Below are positions 1 to 9,937 of a stretch of 64,000 nt of DNA, one piece after another. The position numbers and the translations under genes were made by a program. The notes under the pieces were generated by a model. That model had not been told where the DNA came from, ran no database searches, and was given only the letters and a program-made list of their open reading frames with translations. The stretch is from Trachythela sp. YZ-2020 (lineage: Eukaryota; Cnidaria; Anthozoa; Malacalcyonacea; Clavulariidae). Each line of letters opens with the position of its first letter. Positions within the stretch are counted from its first letter, which is position 1. The stretch is from contig JADLSH010000032.1 of the NCBI GenBank assembly GCA_016169945.1, forward strand, positions 248,001 through 312,000, given 5' to 3'.

Positions 1-207
1 CTTGTGAGTAAAACTGCGCTATTAACTGTAAACTTAATCACATTTAGTACATGTTTATAAGAGACGGATTTCAATTGTTTGCTCAAATTGTAGTAAAATA
101 TGTTAAATGTCATATCGTGAGTAAGAGTATAAGGATCGCATTGCAGCTTAACTATAATGTTTTTGGAGTTTCCGGCCGCTAAGCGCGAAGGTGCGTCATA
201 ACCAAGT

Positions 208-510
208 ATGTCTTCGTCTCAGGCGCAAGCGATTGATTCTGAAGCTCCAAAACAAAGATCGATTTATCTTATAACTTATAGCCAATGTGGTGAATCGGGT
301 CTAACTAGAAAGGAATTTGGTAAAATAATAGTCGAATCATGGAAGGAATGCAGCCGCTCAAATATACTACAATGGGTGGTAAGTGAAGAAACGCATCAGG
401 ACGATGACAAGCATTTACATATGGCAGTCAAACTTGACAAGAAAACACGATGGCTGGCCGTAAGAAATTTCATAGACAGACGTCATGGCATAAACGTCAA
501 ATTACTTTAG
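208..510 (+). pseudogene. Rep-like HUH endonuclease domain (CRESS-DNA type), 5' part of a broken Rep gene
   Basis: The 100 codons read like the N-terminal rolling-circle endonuclease domain of Rep proteins. A motif-I-like YLITYSQ lies near residue 20 and a motif-II HLHMAV (HxH metal ligand) near residue 70. A YxxK-like motif III lies just after the end of this frame, so the frame is interrupted near 510-545. In the family this domain nicks the origin and attaches to the 5' end. The pieces at 545-992 and 1046-1516 follow in the order expected for one Rep protein (endonuclease, basic linker, helicase). The start ATG at 208 is the first in frame. This is probably an old genomic copy of a CRESS-DNA-virus-like or Rep-transposon gene; which of the two cannot be decided here. 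Confidence 0.72.
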
Positions 511-544
511 CGGTTATACGTACGTCATAAAGACGACACAGAGT

Positions 545-992
545 ATGCTCTTTCTGAGAATCACCCATGACCTCACTAATGCTAGGGCACCTCGAACGAC
601 TAATGCGTCCCAGAAACGGAAAGCGAGCGCTAAGAAGGGAGCTGCGAGTAAGAAGAAAAAGAAACGCTTGGCAGTTTACGACGTTGTTCGAATAATCCAG
701 ACTAAGGGCATCAAGTCTCGGTTGGAGCTAATGGCTCTGGCAAGAACAGGGAAAGACGGACCTGTCAGAATTTGTGTCCAATCGGGGTGCGAGAGTTGTA
801 AACGAAGCCCTAGAGACAGCACGCGAACTATCCATAGCTCAAAAACGACTAGAGAGGACAAACAAATCTAGAGTAGAGATACTTCAAGAGCAATTGACAC
901 AGCCATGCAAGAACAACTGCGACGGATTGTGGCGAATATATTGTGTTGTATTTAGTATAAAGCATATACAGTACAGTAGTTCATCATATTGA
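545..992 (+). pseudogene. Rep-like central region, frame-broken
   Basis: Two overlapping frames (545-871 and 774-992) encode the stretch between the endonuclease and helicase parts. The first carries a strongly basic, lysine-rich segment around 610-665 that could be a nuclear-localisation or DNA-binding linker, then a helical stretch. Similarity-like content passes from one frame to the other around 780, which suggests an indel. No conserved catalytic motif lies here. It is called mainly from its position between the two recognisable Rep domains. Confidence 0.45.
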
Positions 993-1045
993 GAAAGAAT
1001 ATGTTCTAATTTGGTTGACTAAAAGCCAGCACGTTCTGGAGGGAA

Positions 1046-1516
1046 ATGGCATATCTGTTTCAACTATACGATGCTCTGCTGCGGGGCAGAGGTAAATATA
1101 GAAATATCTATATTTACGGGCCTGCTAATTGTGGGAAAACCTTTCTAATATCGCCTTTGAAACCGATTTACGAATGCTTTGTTAATCCAGCCTTGGGGAG
1201 TTTTGGGTGGGTTGGCATAGACGAAGCAGAGGTTGTATTACTCAATGATCTGAGATGGAAATCCTCCCTTATACCATGGTGCGAGTTTTTGCAAGTTTTA
1301 GAGGGTGACGTTGTGCATTTTCCTACCCCGAAAAACTTGATGAAAAAATATATTGTGCTAGATAAGGATACGCCGTTTTTCGCGACGAGTGACGCCCCCC
1401 TCGCCTTAGTCAATGGGGGAAATGTGGATCGGGTCAACACTGAAATGATGGATGTCCGATGGCGTATGTTCAAATTACATCGTCAAATACCAAAAGATGA
1501 GAAAAAACAAATCTAA
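1046..1516 (+). pseudogene. Rep-like superfamily-3 helicase domain
   Basis: The 156-codon frame holds a Walker A loop, GPANCGKT, at about residues 25-32. A hydrophobic Walker-B-like strand (VVLLNDLRW) lies near residue 65, a sensor-like FFATSD near residue 111, and a terminal arginine-bearing segment follows. That is the order in SF3 helicases of CRESS-DNA Rep proteins, which unwind the replicating circle. The frame is open throughout but separated from the endonuclease part by stops, so the locus cannot make a whole Rep as it stands. The ATG at 1046 is simply the first in frame and is unlikely to be the original start. A cellular or transposon-borne Rep remains possible. Confidence 0.72.
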
Positions 1517-2511
1517 CCTTGTGGTCCTTGCTTTGCGAAGCTTATTTTTAAAAATGCCGAACATTAGCAAACAATAATATGCTGACAGGATAAGATAATT
1601 AGCGATTATCATATACTTGTCTGTCAACGAACAATTTACTGAACGGTGCTCACTCGGCTCACACACGTATCTCAGTATTAAATAGAGCTTTTTCTTAGGT
1701 TTGCAGATACATGTAATATTTGCTAATTTCTAGAACACAATGTGTACACAAATAATGTTATAGTAAACTATTTTAGTATAGTTAAAAATATAGGAAATAA
1801 TGGTCTCTTTTGAACGGTTCTCACCATAAAACAGTAAAGGAACTTGATATCTCAATTATTACTTTATAACGGAAGCGAGAATCGTTGCTCAACGATCTCT
1901 AACGTGGTTATTAGTCGCTGGGGCATCTGTGCCCACAGCGACTATATGTTTCGGCACGCATTTTTGTCGGATCTCAGATTGTTAGCCACAAAATGAACAT
2001 TACGTCATTATAAATCGGGACCGTCGAATATCGTAGGATGATGACTTTGAGCGCTCGTATCTTTGGCGCCCCTCATCCACAACGGACGAAAATACCACCA
2101 ATCGATTCAAATCGCTAAACACATTGTTTTACAGATCTCCCTGAGTTTTAACCTTAGTAATCTGGTATATTTATTTTTTCGGTAAACTAATTATATATTC
2201 AGTACCTTTGGTCGATTATAACTTCTGTTTTAAAAACCGTGTGATTTTACAATGTTTTATAGAGCTTTAGAGACAGTACCTACTGACCAACTTTCAAAGA
2301 AAAACAATAAAAATTGACAAAGTTACGGCGAAATTTGAAATCTTAGCGTGCGGCCAAACTGGACTTTCAGACAAAAACAACCGGAAGAGGCCCAAAGACC
2401 ATGTTGCTATGGTGTTTAAGTGGCCGGAAGGAATTCCCAGGGTAAAATACCCTATATAAGATATTTTTGTCGTGACTGAAGCGCTTAGGCAAACCACAAA
2501 CTGTGGGCAAA

Positions 2512-2640
2512 TCACAGCCTCGTACCCAGGCGCTTTAATGTGCTAAGCGGTTGCGTGACGCACGCTTGGAAACTTGTAGTGCGTAGCAACAGGTGGGCAT
2601 TTTGTACGGAGCATGCGCGAAACTTAGTAACCACGCAAAA
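2512..2640 (-). repeat. Dispersed ~125-bp repeat, copy 1
   Basis: Read on the minus strand, this segment shares several blocks in the same order with 19130-19252: AAAATGCCCACCTGTTG, a GGTTTCC-like block, CGTGACG, and a terminal AAGCGCCTGGGTACGAGGC. The two copies are divergent between blocks. No tRNA boxes or TIRs were found, so the class is unknown. Confidence 0.6.
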
Positions 2641-3472
2641 CACGCACACGAAATACCTTCGTATTTGTTCGGAAAAGTAGATCGACAATTTTCGTAAATT
2701 AAATAAATAGATATGGCTGCTCATGGGAGTGAATATTACTGTATTGAAATTTAATAAGGAAATTGGCAATACAAGGAAAAATTTCGTGCAAATTTAACTA
2801 CTGTATTGTACTATAGAACAACGCTAATGAACTTCTAGCTAGCGTGAAAAATCTAGCGGTAAAGGGACTACTAAAACCTCGTCAACTCGTATTAAAAGCT
2901 CAATATCTTCAGATAAGTATTTGTGGATTAATATTTTCAGATTAATAATGTGCAATTGTACATCAGTATGCAGAGTTTAATTATGGCACTGGTCCAAATA
3001 GACAGACCAAAATGTTGTTTATGTGTATCAATATAAATTATCAATGTTAAAACATGAGGTGGAAGGCAGTAGGCAAAGCGATTACACAGGAATATAACTA
3101 GATTAAATGTTCATTTTTAATGTTTTATTTCTTTAACTTTGCCAAACATAAACATAACACCGTGACACCAACATATAAGTCAAATCGGGGATTTATTTAC
3201 AGTGAATAGCTAGCAATAATGTTACCAAGCTATTTCATCTAAGCCCTGTTCAACTCCTGCATACTGTCTTCCAAGCTCTCAGGTAATCTACATCAAAATA
3301 AGTATTCAAGATGTTAAACTCCTTGTAATAATGATTTTATGTTCTCCATTCTTAGGATAGCTGGTACGTAGTGCATTCTGAGTTCTGGTTACGTGCACAA
3401 AGAATGAACACTTATAGGTGACAGTTGCATTTTCGTGAACAAAAAGTATGCAATTTATAGTATTGGATGATG

Positions 3473-3524
3473 TTGTTGCTTGCAAAGGAACTGTATGTTC
3501 TTGTTGCTTGCAAAGGAACTGTAT
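3473..3524. repeat. 24-bp direct duplication
   Basis: TTGTTGCTTGCAAAGGAACT plus four more bases occurs at 3473-3496 and again at 3501-3524, four bases apart. It is a local slippage-type duplication. Confidence 0.8.
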
Positions 3525-3654
3525 ATTGGGGAAAAAATCTTCTAGAATATGAAGGCCATCGATAGCTTTAAAAATAAAACAAGGTCCATGTACTAATGCC
3601 AATACAATATTTACAATATACAAGTTTCTTTAGAAATTGCATTATAAACAAAAA

Positions 3655-4105
3655 ACCTGGAGACTGTTTATATGACCCCAGCTAGGCGGGACAGCATAGA
3701 GTGTTTATATCGTATATTTTTAGTCCTAGCTAGGCATGATACTGGCAACATGTGTCAGGATCCCACCTACACAAGTGAAAACCTCGCATCTTGTCAACAA
3801 GAGTGTTCACAACAGACTTGTAGCAAGCTTGTCAACAATGCTGCCATTTTATCAAGTTGCAACAAGGTTGTAACTCACAAGTGTTTAATTGCAGGACGAT
3901 AAGTTGGAAACAAGCTGTGCGAACACATCCTGATAACAAGTTGCTGAAACAGCCTTTGTAAAATCTGCAATTGCTGCAAGTTTGTTGCAACTTGTGCATT
4001 TATGTGTGTAGGTGGGGATCATATAAACACTAAAAATCTATATTACCAGCAAGATTTGGCAAATGTCCTGTCCTACCTACCTGTTATATCATAAACAGGC
4101 TCTTA
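3655..4105. mobile_element. Non-autonomous TIR element (GAGNCTGTTTATATG ends)
   Basis: The left end GAGACTGTTTATATGACCCC is matched in inverse orientation by the right end near 4060-4103 (ACAGGTAGGTAGGACAGG, then CATAAACAGGCTC). The interior (3770-4010) is rich in TTGTCAACAAG / GTTGCAACTTG-type short repeats in both orientations. No coding capacity. The ends resemble those of the 48664-48850 element, so both may belong to one MITE superfamily. Confidence 0.55.
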
Positions 4106-4395
4106 GGCTAGGTTTCTTGTGTGCAAAGTGTACTTGAATGGAATGAAAAACAATTTATACAATTACATTATGTAAATATATTTATATAAGGTGTCTTATA
4201 TTTGGTGGGAGTCTGGGAGAAGTCAATATTGTTGCTTATAACTATGATACAGATGTGATGTCTTAACCTCAATTTCTATTTAATCATTGGGCAACACACC
4301 CCACTTTCTTATTTCAAGGGGAAAGTGTTGTGTGTATGGTACTGGATTACCCAAAGGTACTGGTACTGAAGGTCCCAAACTTTATTACCAAACTT

Positions 4396-4449
4396 TACTC
4401 TGCCTACTGCCATATTCTATATATATATAATATGGCAGTAGGCAGAGTA
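4396..4449. repeat. Perfect hairpin, 21-bp arms
   Basis: TACTCTGCCTACTGCCATAT(T) at 4396-4416 is exactly reverse-complemented at 4429-4449, with a 12-base TA-rich loop. A further half-unit (AGTAGGCAGAGTA) follows at 4454-4468, so the palindrome seems to arise from a short repeat. No terminator-like or microRNA context was recognised. Confidence 0.8.
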
Positions 4450-4842
4450 CTGTTAGTAGGCAGAGTAAAGAAACCATAAAAAATCCTTCAAGAACCAGAT
4501 ATATTCTAACGATACTGAGCTGTCAAAATATGTTTGGGGCTTGAAGAGAAACGGTCGATTGTTCAAAATCACTTGGTCAATTCTAAAGCGTGCCAAGTCG
4601 TACAGATCGGGGAGTAAACAATGCAATTTGTGCACCTACGAGAAGCTCCACATCCTGAAACGTGATAGAAGTACGCTCCTAAACAAGAGAACTGAAATTT
4701 TCTCAAAATGCTGTCATGAGAGGAAATTTTTGGCGGGAAATTACGAGCGCGCGCAAATCAACACTACGCCACCAAGCTGACGAGAGCCCGCTCGCGTCAA
4801 AAACAGTTTGAACTTTAACGGTAAAAATCCTGTGTTAACCTG

Positions 4843-5994
4843 GGGCCGGTTGTATCAAAGGTGGATAAGTCGCTATCCGGCGGATAAGTCGCTATCCGGC
4901 GGATAAATTTTATCCAGAGTAAAAATTGCGTTGTACCAAGCTTGGATAGCGTTATCCAGCGGACAAAAAAGCACTATCCGTAGCATAAATTTATCCGAGG
5001 TCCGGAGGTAGTTTAAATTCTCTATCCGGTGGATAAACTCGAAGTTCCAAGACATAATAGTAAATATTTCGGATGAAATAGGGTCGGATTGAGACAGAAA
5101 TGCACTAATTCTGTTTATAAGTCAACATCCTTTATATATAATAATGCAATAAACATAAGTACTCACTTTTGTAGTTTTGTATATATTTTTGACTGAATAT
5201 CCCAATAAATCCCATGTCGGTGGCAGTGTCGACCGGCAGTTTTCTTCAGATCCTTCTCTTTTATATAGTTTGAAAACAAGCAGTGAATTTCTCACTTTTA
5301 GTCAGTTTAAAAACACGATGAACGTACCGAAGATACAACTTGGAAAACCAAACAAAATTAGGCAATAGACAACAAGACGGCGAATTTTGTAATTTTTGTT
5401 CGTTCGCTTTGATTAGCCAATCAAAACTTGAGAGAAAATGTTCTTAAAATTGTTATGAAATGTGTGCAAGGTCAAGGAACAAAATATTTAATGTATTCTA
5501 CAGGAAAAAGTATACTCAACTCATATACTAAACAGTTTCTGCCTCTGCTGTTGTCTTCGCATAAACAAAGATCGTGAAATGCTAGCTAGTGAATAAAAAC
5601 ACCACACGTTCTTCACGTACTATGAAAATGTACAACAAAATCATACAAGTCTGACTATATTAATACTAGTGACGACGGACTGAAAAAGAACAATACAACC
5701 AACAACGGGAAATTTATCGCAAGTTAATTCAAGATATGGATGGATTTTATACAAGTTAAATTATAAAGTTCACAAAAGCTCAGCAACAGCTGACGTTGAG
5801 GTAAGAAATTTCACGAAAATCCGGTTTTTTCCGGTTAAATTTAAGCTTATCCGACGGATAGCTATCCACCCTGCTATCCGTGCTTCGTACAACGCATTTT
5901 TATCCAACGGATAACTATCCATCGGATAGAAGATTTATCCATCGGATAGGACTTATCCACCGGATAACTTATCCACCTTTGATACAACCGGCCC
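4843..5994. mobile_element. Harbinger-like non-autonomous element, 1,152 bp, TSD CTG
   Basis: The ends are perfect inverted repeats of about 27 bp, starting GGGCCGGTTGTATCAAAGG. Direct CTG triplets flank both ends (4840-4842 and 5995-5997), a 3-bp target duplication as in PIF/Harbinger elements. Both subterminal regions are packed with inverted copies of TATCCGGCGGATAAG-like units (4867-5045 and 5850-5975), so the ends fold on each other. No transposase frame is inside. Superfamily is inferred from the duplication length only. Confidence 0.8.
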
Positions 5995-6180
5995 CTGATG
6001 ATTGCCTTGACCAGGCATGAACTTTAAATAGTTAACAAATGTTTGTATAATTTTGATTTATTAAATATTGTATATATATGTGGTCGTTTGAGCACTGTGA
6101 GTATTGTACCACATGCGCTTGGTGAGGGCAAGAGTATGGTGCATAAATACGAAGTCACTCGCATCTAGACTGCGTTACAA

Positions 6181-6230
6181 GCTGCACTGACGAGCCGTTG
6201 AACGGCGAAACATGCATGTCTGCAGATTTG
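6181..6230 (+). ncRNA. Hammerhead ribozyme, type I, unit 1
   Basis: Core CUGACGA (6187-6193), stem II GCCGTTGAACGGC (6194-6206), GAAA (6207-6210), stem III CAUG/CAUG and cleavage triplet GUC (6218-6220). Stem I pairs CUGCA (6182-6186) with UGCAG (6221-6225). All conserved core bases are present; cleavage is predicted after 6220. Confidence 0.9.
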
Positions 6231-6462
6231 ACTATATATGCTCCTTCACTTGTGTTGTTGAGCACTCTGTGAGGTTAATTGGTGGTTAATAAGCTATAAT
6301 GCAAAAGCTCACTTCCCTTGTGGTCGTTTGAGCACTCTGGCCCCAAGACACTTCACGCATGTCTGGATGCGCATGTGTCTGAGTATTGTACCACATGCGC
6401 TCGGCGAGGGCAAGAGTATTGTGCATAAATACGAAGTCACTCGCATCTAGACTGCGTTACAA

Positions 6463-6512
6463 GCTGCACTGACGAGCCGTTGAACGGCGAAACATGCATG
6501 TCTGCAGATTTG
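6463..6512 (+). ncRNA. Hammerhead ribozyme, type I, unit 2
   Basis: Same core as unit 1: CUGACGA at 6469-6475, GAAA at 6489-6492, GUC at 6500-6502. It lies exactly 282 bp after unit 1. Confidence 0.9.
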
Positions 6513-6744
6513 ACTATATATGCTCCTTCACTTGTGTTGTTGAGCACTCTGTGAGGTTAATTGGTGGCTAATAAGCTATAATGCAAAAGCTCACTTCCCT
6601 TGTGGTCGTTTGAGCACTCTGGCCCCAAGACACTTCACGCATGTCTGGATGCGCATGTGTCTGAGTATTGTACCACATGCGCTTGGTGAGGGCAAGAGTA
6701 TGGTGCATAAATACGAAGTCACTCGCATCTAGACTGCGTTACAA

Positions 6745-6794
6745 GCTGCACTGACGAGCCGTTGAACGGCGAAACATGCATGTCTGCAGATTTG
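6745..6794 (+). ncRNA. Hammerhead ribozyme, type I, unit 3
   Basis: CUGACGA at 6751-6757, intact stem II, GUC at 6782-6784. It lies 282 bp after unit 2 and the core is unchanged. Confidence 0.9.
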
Positions 6795-7030
6795 ACTATA
6801 TATGCTCCTTCACTTGTGTTGTTGAGCACTCTGTGAGGTTAATTGGTGGCTAATAAGCTATAATGCAAAAGCTCACTTCCCTTGTGGTCGTTTGAGCACT
6901 CTGGCCCCAAGACACTTCACGCATGTCTGGATGCGCATGTGTCTGAGTATTGTACCACATGCGCTTGGTGAGGGCAAAGAGTATGGTCATGTTTAAATAC
7001 GAAGTCACTCGCATCTAGACTGCGTTACAA

Positions 7031-7080
7031 GCTGCACTGACGAGCCGTTGAACGGCGAAACATGCATGTCTGCAGATTTG
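7031..7080 (+). ncRNA. Hammerhead ribozyme, type I, unit 4
   Basis: CUGACGA at 7037-7043, GUC at 7068-7070. Spacing from unit 3 is 286 bp because the unit has small insertions near 6977-6990. Confidence 0.9.
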
Positions 7081-7313
7081 ACTATATATGCTCCTTCACT
7101 TGTGTTGTTGAGCACTCTGTGAGGTTAATTGGTGGCTAATAAGCTATAATGCAAAAAGCTCACTTCCCTTGTGGTCGTTTGAGCACTCTGGCCCCAAGAC
7201 ACTTCACGCATGTCTGGATGCGCATGTGTCTGAGTATTGTACCACATGCGCTTGGTGAGGGCAAGAGTATGGTGTATAAATACGAAGTCACTCGCATCTA
7301 GACTGCGTTACAA

Positions 7314-7363
7314 GCTGCACTGACGAGTCGTTGAACGGCGAAACATGCATGTCTGCAGATTTG
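7314..7363 (+). ncRNA. Hammerhead ribozyme, type I, unit 5
   Basis: CUGACGA at 7320-7326. Stem II has one base change (GTCGTTGAACGGC) that still pairs as G-U. The unit breaks off about ten bases after the ribozyme, at the AT-rich centre of the inverted array. Confidence 0.88.
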
Positions 7364-7440
7364 ACTATATATATATATATATATACGTGTAGGTTTAGGT
7401 CTACGAAATATATATATATATCTATATATATATAGCTTAT
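7364..7440. repeat. AT microsatellite at the centre of the inverted retrozyme array
   Basis: Runs of (TA)n surround a short unique core, ACGTGTAGGTTTAGGTCTACG, in which GTAG/CTAC pair. Plus-oriented units lie to the left and minus-oriented units to the right, so this is the symmetry point of the array. Confidence 0.75.
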
Positions 7441-7497
7441 AGCCAACAATTAACCTCACAGAGTGCTCAACAACACAAGCGAAGGAGCATATATAGT

Positions 7498-7547
7498 CAA
7501 ATCTGCAGACATGCATGTTTCGCCATTCAACGGCTCGTCAGTGCAGC
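7498..7547 (-). ncRNA. Hammerhead ribozyme, minus-strand unit 6
   Basis: Reverse complement of the same 50-base motif. The core CUGACGA, GAAA and GUC are intact; stem II reads GCCGTTGAATGGC, a G-U pair replacing G-C on the other strand of the stem than in unit 5. Confidence 0.88.
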
Positions 7548-7779
7548 TTGTAACGCAGTCTAGATGCGAGTGACTTCGTATTTATACACCATACTCTTGC
7601 CCTCACCAAGCGCATGTGGTACAATACTCAGACACATGCGCATCCAGACATGCGTGAAGTGTCTTGTGGCCAGAGTGCTCAAACGACCACAAGGGAAGTG
7701 AGCTTTTGCATTATAGCTTATAGCCCCCCAATTAACCTCACAGAGTGCTCAACAACACAAGCGAAGGAGCATATATAGT

Positions 7780-7829
7780 CAAATCTGCAGACATGCATGT
7801 TTCGCCGTTCAACGGCTCGTCAGTGCAGC
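7780..7829 (-). ncRNA. Hammerhead ribozyme, minus-strand unit 7
   Basis: Perfect copy of the unit-1 motif on the minus strand, 282 bp from unit 6. Confidence 0.9.
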
Positions 7830-8059
7830 TTGTAACGCAGTCTAGATGCGAATGACTTCGTATTTATACATCATACTCTTGCCCTCACCAAGCGCATGTG
7901 GTACAATACTCAGACACATGCGCATCCAGACATGCGTGAAGTGTCTTGGGGCCAGAGTGCTCAAACGACCACAAGGGAAGTGAGCTTTTGCATTATAGCT
8001 TATAGCCACCAATTAACCTCACAGAGTGCTCAACAACACAAGCGAAGGAGCATATATAG

Positions 8060-8090
8060 TCAAATCTGCAGACATGCATGTTTCGCCGCT
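8060..8090 (-). ncRNA. Truncated hammerhead motif, minus-strand unit 8
   Basis: The 3' half of the motif (stem I strand, GUC, stem III, GAAA and part of stem II) is present. Homology then stops, so CUGACGA is missing and the copy cannot self-cleave. This marks the right edge of the array. Confidence 0.75.
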
Positions 8091-9271
8091 GCAATTAAAC
8101 GGCTTCAAAAATTATTAAATAATTATTAAACGGCTTCAAAAACGTCATATTAGTATTTTTATATAAAGGATACTAATTAGGATGAGCTTTACATGAAGAA
8201 CACTAATGAAGATGAGTTTTATCAGGTATAAAGCAACTTCATGTGTCATATGATGGTCGACATGATTTGGAAATGTTGGACTTAATGGTTGTATTAAATA
8301 AATGGTCTATTTAATTATTTTTTTATTGCAAGAGGCAAGACCCAGCTTTGATTCACATGGAACCGGGCCAGTCTGGTTTGCTGGGGCTCCCACTTGAGCA
8401 ATATCCTGCCTTACAGGGCTTATATGAATGCACTTAGCGGGCCAACCGGTTAACCAGGCTGGAAATCATGTCACTGCATGCATATTCTTTATTTTGGCCT
8501 TAAAACCATCTAAAGAGTCAAAACAGGTAAGGAATTAACAGAATTTCGTCTCCTGAAGTAGTTGCAGATAATAAAAACCAGTAATTTTTTAAACAAATCT
8601 CACTGGAATAAAATCTTGCCGGGCTAGCCTGCCTCCTGTGAACCAATGGCCAGGCTGGGTCATATGAACATGCCCTTGGGCTTAATAGAAAGCAATTTTC
8701 GTTCAATTATATTATCTAAATATGCTAAGATTTTATACAGTACCCGCACTTTACATGTCATAACCTTTAACATAAGGCACACTATAGACCCCTTGACTTG
8801 TTAACGTTCTTCTGGCAGACCAAAATTTTTTAAAGCTCCCAAGAGAGCTTCGTTATTGTGATGCTTGTTGAATCGAAATAGAAAACCTATCGGGGAATGT
8901 TAACATGTGAAATGTGTCTATATTCTATATTCTATAGTGAAGAATGCTTTTACTGCACTGCTTGTCATAATTCTACTTTGACGATTGTTTTCACAGGGAA
9001 ATCAACAAAAAAGCTCTTCTCCGTATACGTACACTTTGTACAAAAATCCAAAAAAGAATCCTTTATTTTCCTCCATAATCTTACATTACCCTTTGAAAAC
9101 AAATTTAAATTTGAAAACATACGAATTGTTCACCGAGAATAAACCGATCACGTGCCGAACTTGTCCCGACGATTTCGCGCCAAAATTTATGACCCCCCAA
9201 ATTCAAAACAAAACTTTAAAAACAGAGATATTTTAGAGACAAAGGTAAACTTTAAGAAAACTTAAAACAAC
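8091..9271. other. Intergenic; part of a MITE, otherwise nothing recognised
   Basis: 8784-8850 matches the left half of the element at 53176-53331 (ATAGAYCCCTTG...CTCCCAAGAGAGCTTCGTT). The stretch 8335-8690 has GC-richer blocks in loosely inverted order (GGGCCAACCGGTTAACCAGGC; GCCAGGCTGGG), possibly a decayed TIR element. No gene was seen. Confidence 0.45.
8784..8850 (+). repeat. Partial copy of the CCCTTGCCTTGTTAAC-ended MITE
   Basis: Shares with 53176-53260 the terminal CCCCTTGnCTTGTTAAC, the TTCTGGCAG/TTCTGCCAG block and an exact 20+ base AAAGCTCCCAAGAGAGCTTC block. The right half is missing. Confidence 0.65.
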
Positions 9272-9547
9272 ATGCGAAAGCTCGTGAGTGTGACCTTTTC
9301 GCAACCGGTTTTGTATTTGTTGCTGGTATTTACTCATGTTTCCGCGTCACCGAACCAAAAAACAAGAAGTAAAAATGAATGCGCTGTTTGCGGGCGAAAA
9401 ACCAGCGAAAATTTTTCTCCTCTTGCAAAATTCCTGCAAGACATGAAAGCCTGTTTTGGACGGGACTTTGACGAGAATGGGGTGTTGTGCGCTTCTTGTT
9501 TAAGGGCGTTATGTAAGCACAAGAAGACCGGGACAATGTACGAGCAT
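9272..9547 (+). CDS. Exon 1 of a large transposase-like gene (cysteine-rich N-terminus)
   Basis: The ATG at 9272 opens 92 codons ending exactly at a consensus donor (CAT|GTAAGT at 9548). Residues 36-82 hold two CxxC pairs (CAVC, and CASC near residue 75) about 35 residues apart, spaced like a treble-clef zinc finger at the N-terminus of several transposase families. The first ~25 residues are hydrophobic and might look like a signal peptide, but this context argues for a nuclear protein, so the true start may be internal. It joins in frame (phase 0) to the exon at 10293. The product of the whole gene is not one I can name. Confidence 0.6.
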
Positions 9548-9803
9548 GTAAGTATAGTACTTAATTTAACATATTATTTTTTAACATATTTTATTCACAC
9601 TGTGAAAAACCAAACCATATTAGCCTTTTTTTAGTAAAATATCTTAACTCAATCCAATGTACTATATGTTTCTACCTCGCCACATAATACTACATAGTAT
9701 CAAATAGTATCATATTATTATTGTAAAATTAATTACAAGGCACTCTAAATGTTATGAAGCTTGCAGGGAATTTGGTTCTACCTTATATGCACAACCCTTC
9801 CCA

Positions 9804-9928
9804 TTAACCCATTAACTGGCAGTGCCCTACAACTGACAAGAAAACTTGTCAGGAGTGTTGTCAAGCATTAAACAGAGTAAAATACCAAAGTAGGGTGCAT
9901 ATGAGCGCATTGCCAGCTAATGGGTTAA
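9804..9928 (+). repeat. TTAACCCATTAA-ended short repeat, copy in intron 1
   Basis: Starts TTAACCCATTAACTGGCAGT and ends CTAATGGGTTAA, giving short inverted ends. The interior has the family marks ACAGAGTAAAATACCAAAGTAGG and GCATTGC. It is one of about ten relatives in the window. Confidence 0.7.
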
Positions 9929-9937
9929 CAAGAGAAA

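Larger units (their letters stand above)
1517..3650. other. Intergenic, AT-rich; no gene seen
   Basis: No convincing exon or RNA gene. It contains one copy of a dispersed ~125-bp repeat (2512-2640) and a short direct duplication (3473-3524). The remaining short frames lack motifs. Confidence 0.5.
6064..8090. mobile_element. Retrozyme: inverted tandem array of ~282-bp hammerhead units
   Basis: About 4.5 head-to-tail units run on the plus strand (6064-7363; period 282-286 bp) and about 2.4 units run on the minus strand (7440-8090), meeting at an AT-rich centre. Each complete unit carries one type-I hammerhead ribozyme with an extremely short palindromic stem III. Tandem ORF-less units of a few hundred bases with such ribozymes match the metazoan retrozymes, non-autonomous retroelements that give small circular RNAs and are thought to use Penelope-like machinery. 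The first unit lacks ~45 bp present in the others. The last minus unit is cut inside the ribozyme at ~8087. Head-to-head arrangement is not the usual retrozyme layout. Confidence 0.85.

Noticed and set aside
1168..1473. Minus-strand frame opposite the Rep helicase
   Set aside because: Shadow of the helicase frame; no motifs and no start context.
3672..3902. 76-codon frame with CQQECSQQTCS, toxin-like cysteine spacing
   Set aside because: It lies wholly in the TIR element and is made of its TTGTCAACAAG subrepeats; no signal peptide.
6064..8090. CRISPR-like array
   Set aside because: Units are ~282 bp, eukaryotic context, and no unique spacers.
7298..8129. Frames of 72-77 codons across the retrozyme array
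   Set aside because: They arise from the repeat units and the AT centre and contain only translated ribozyme sequence; retrozymes are non-coding.
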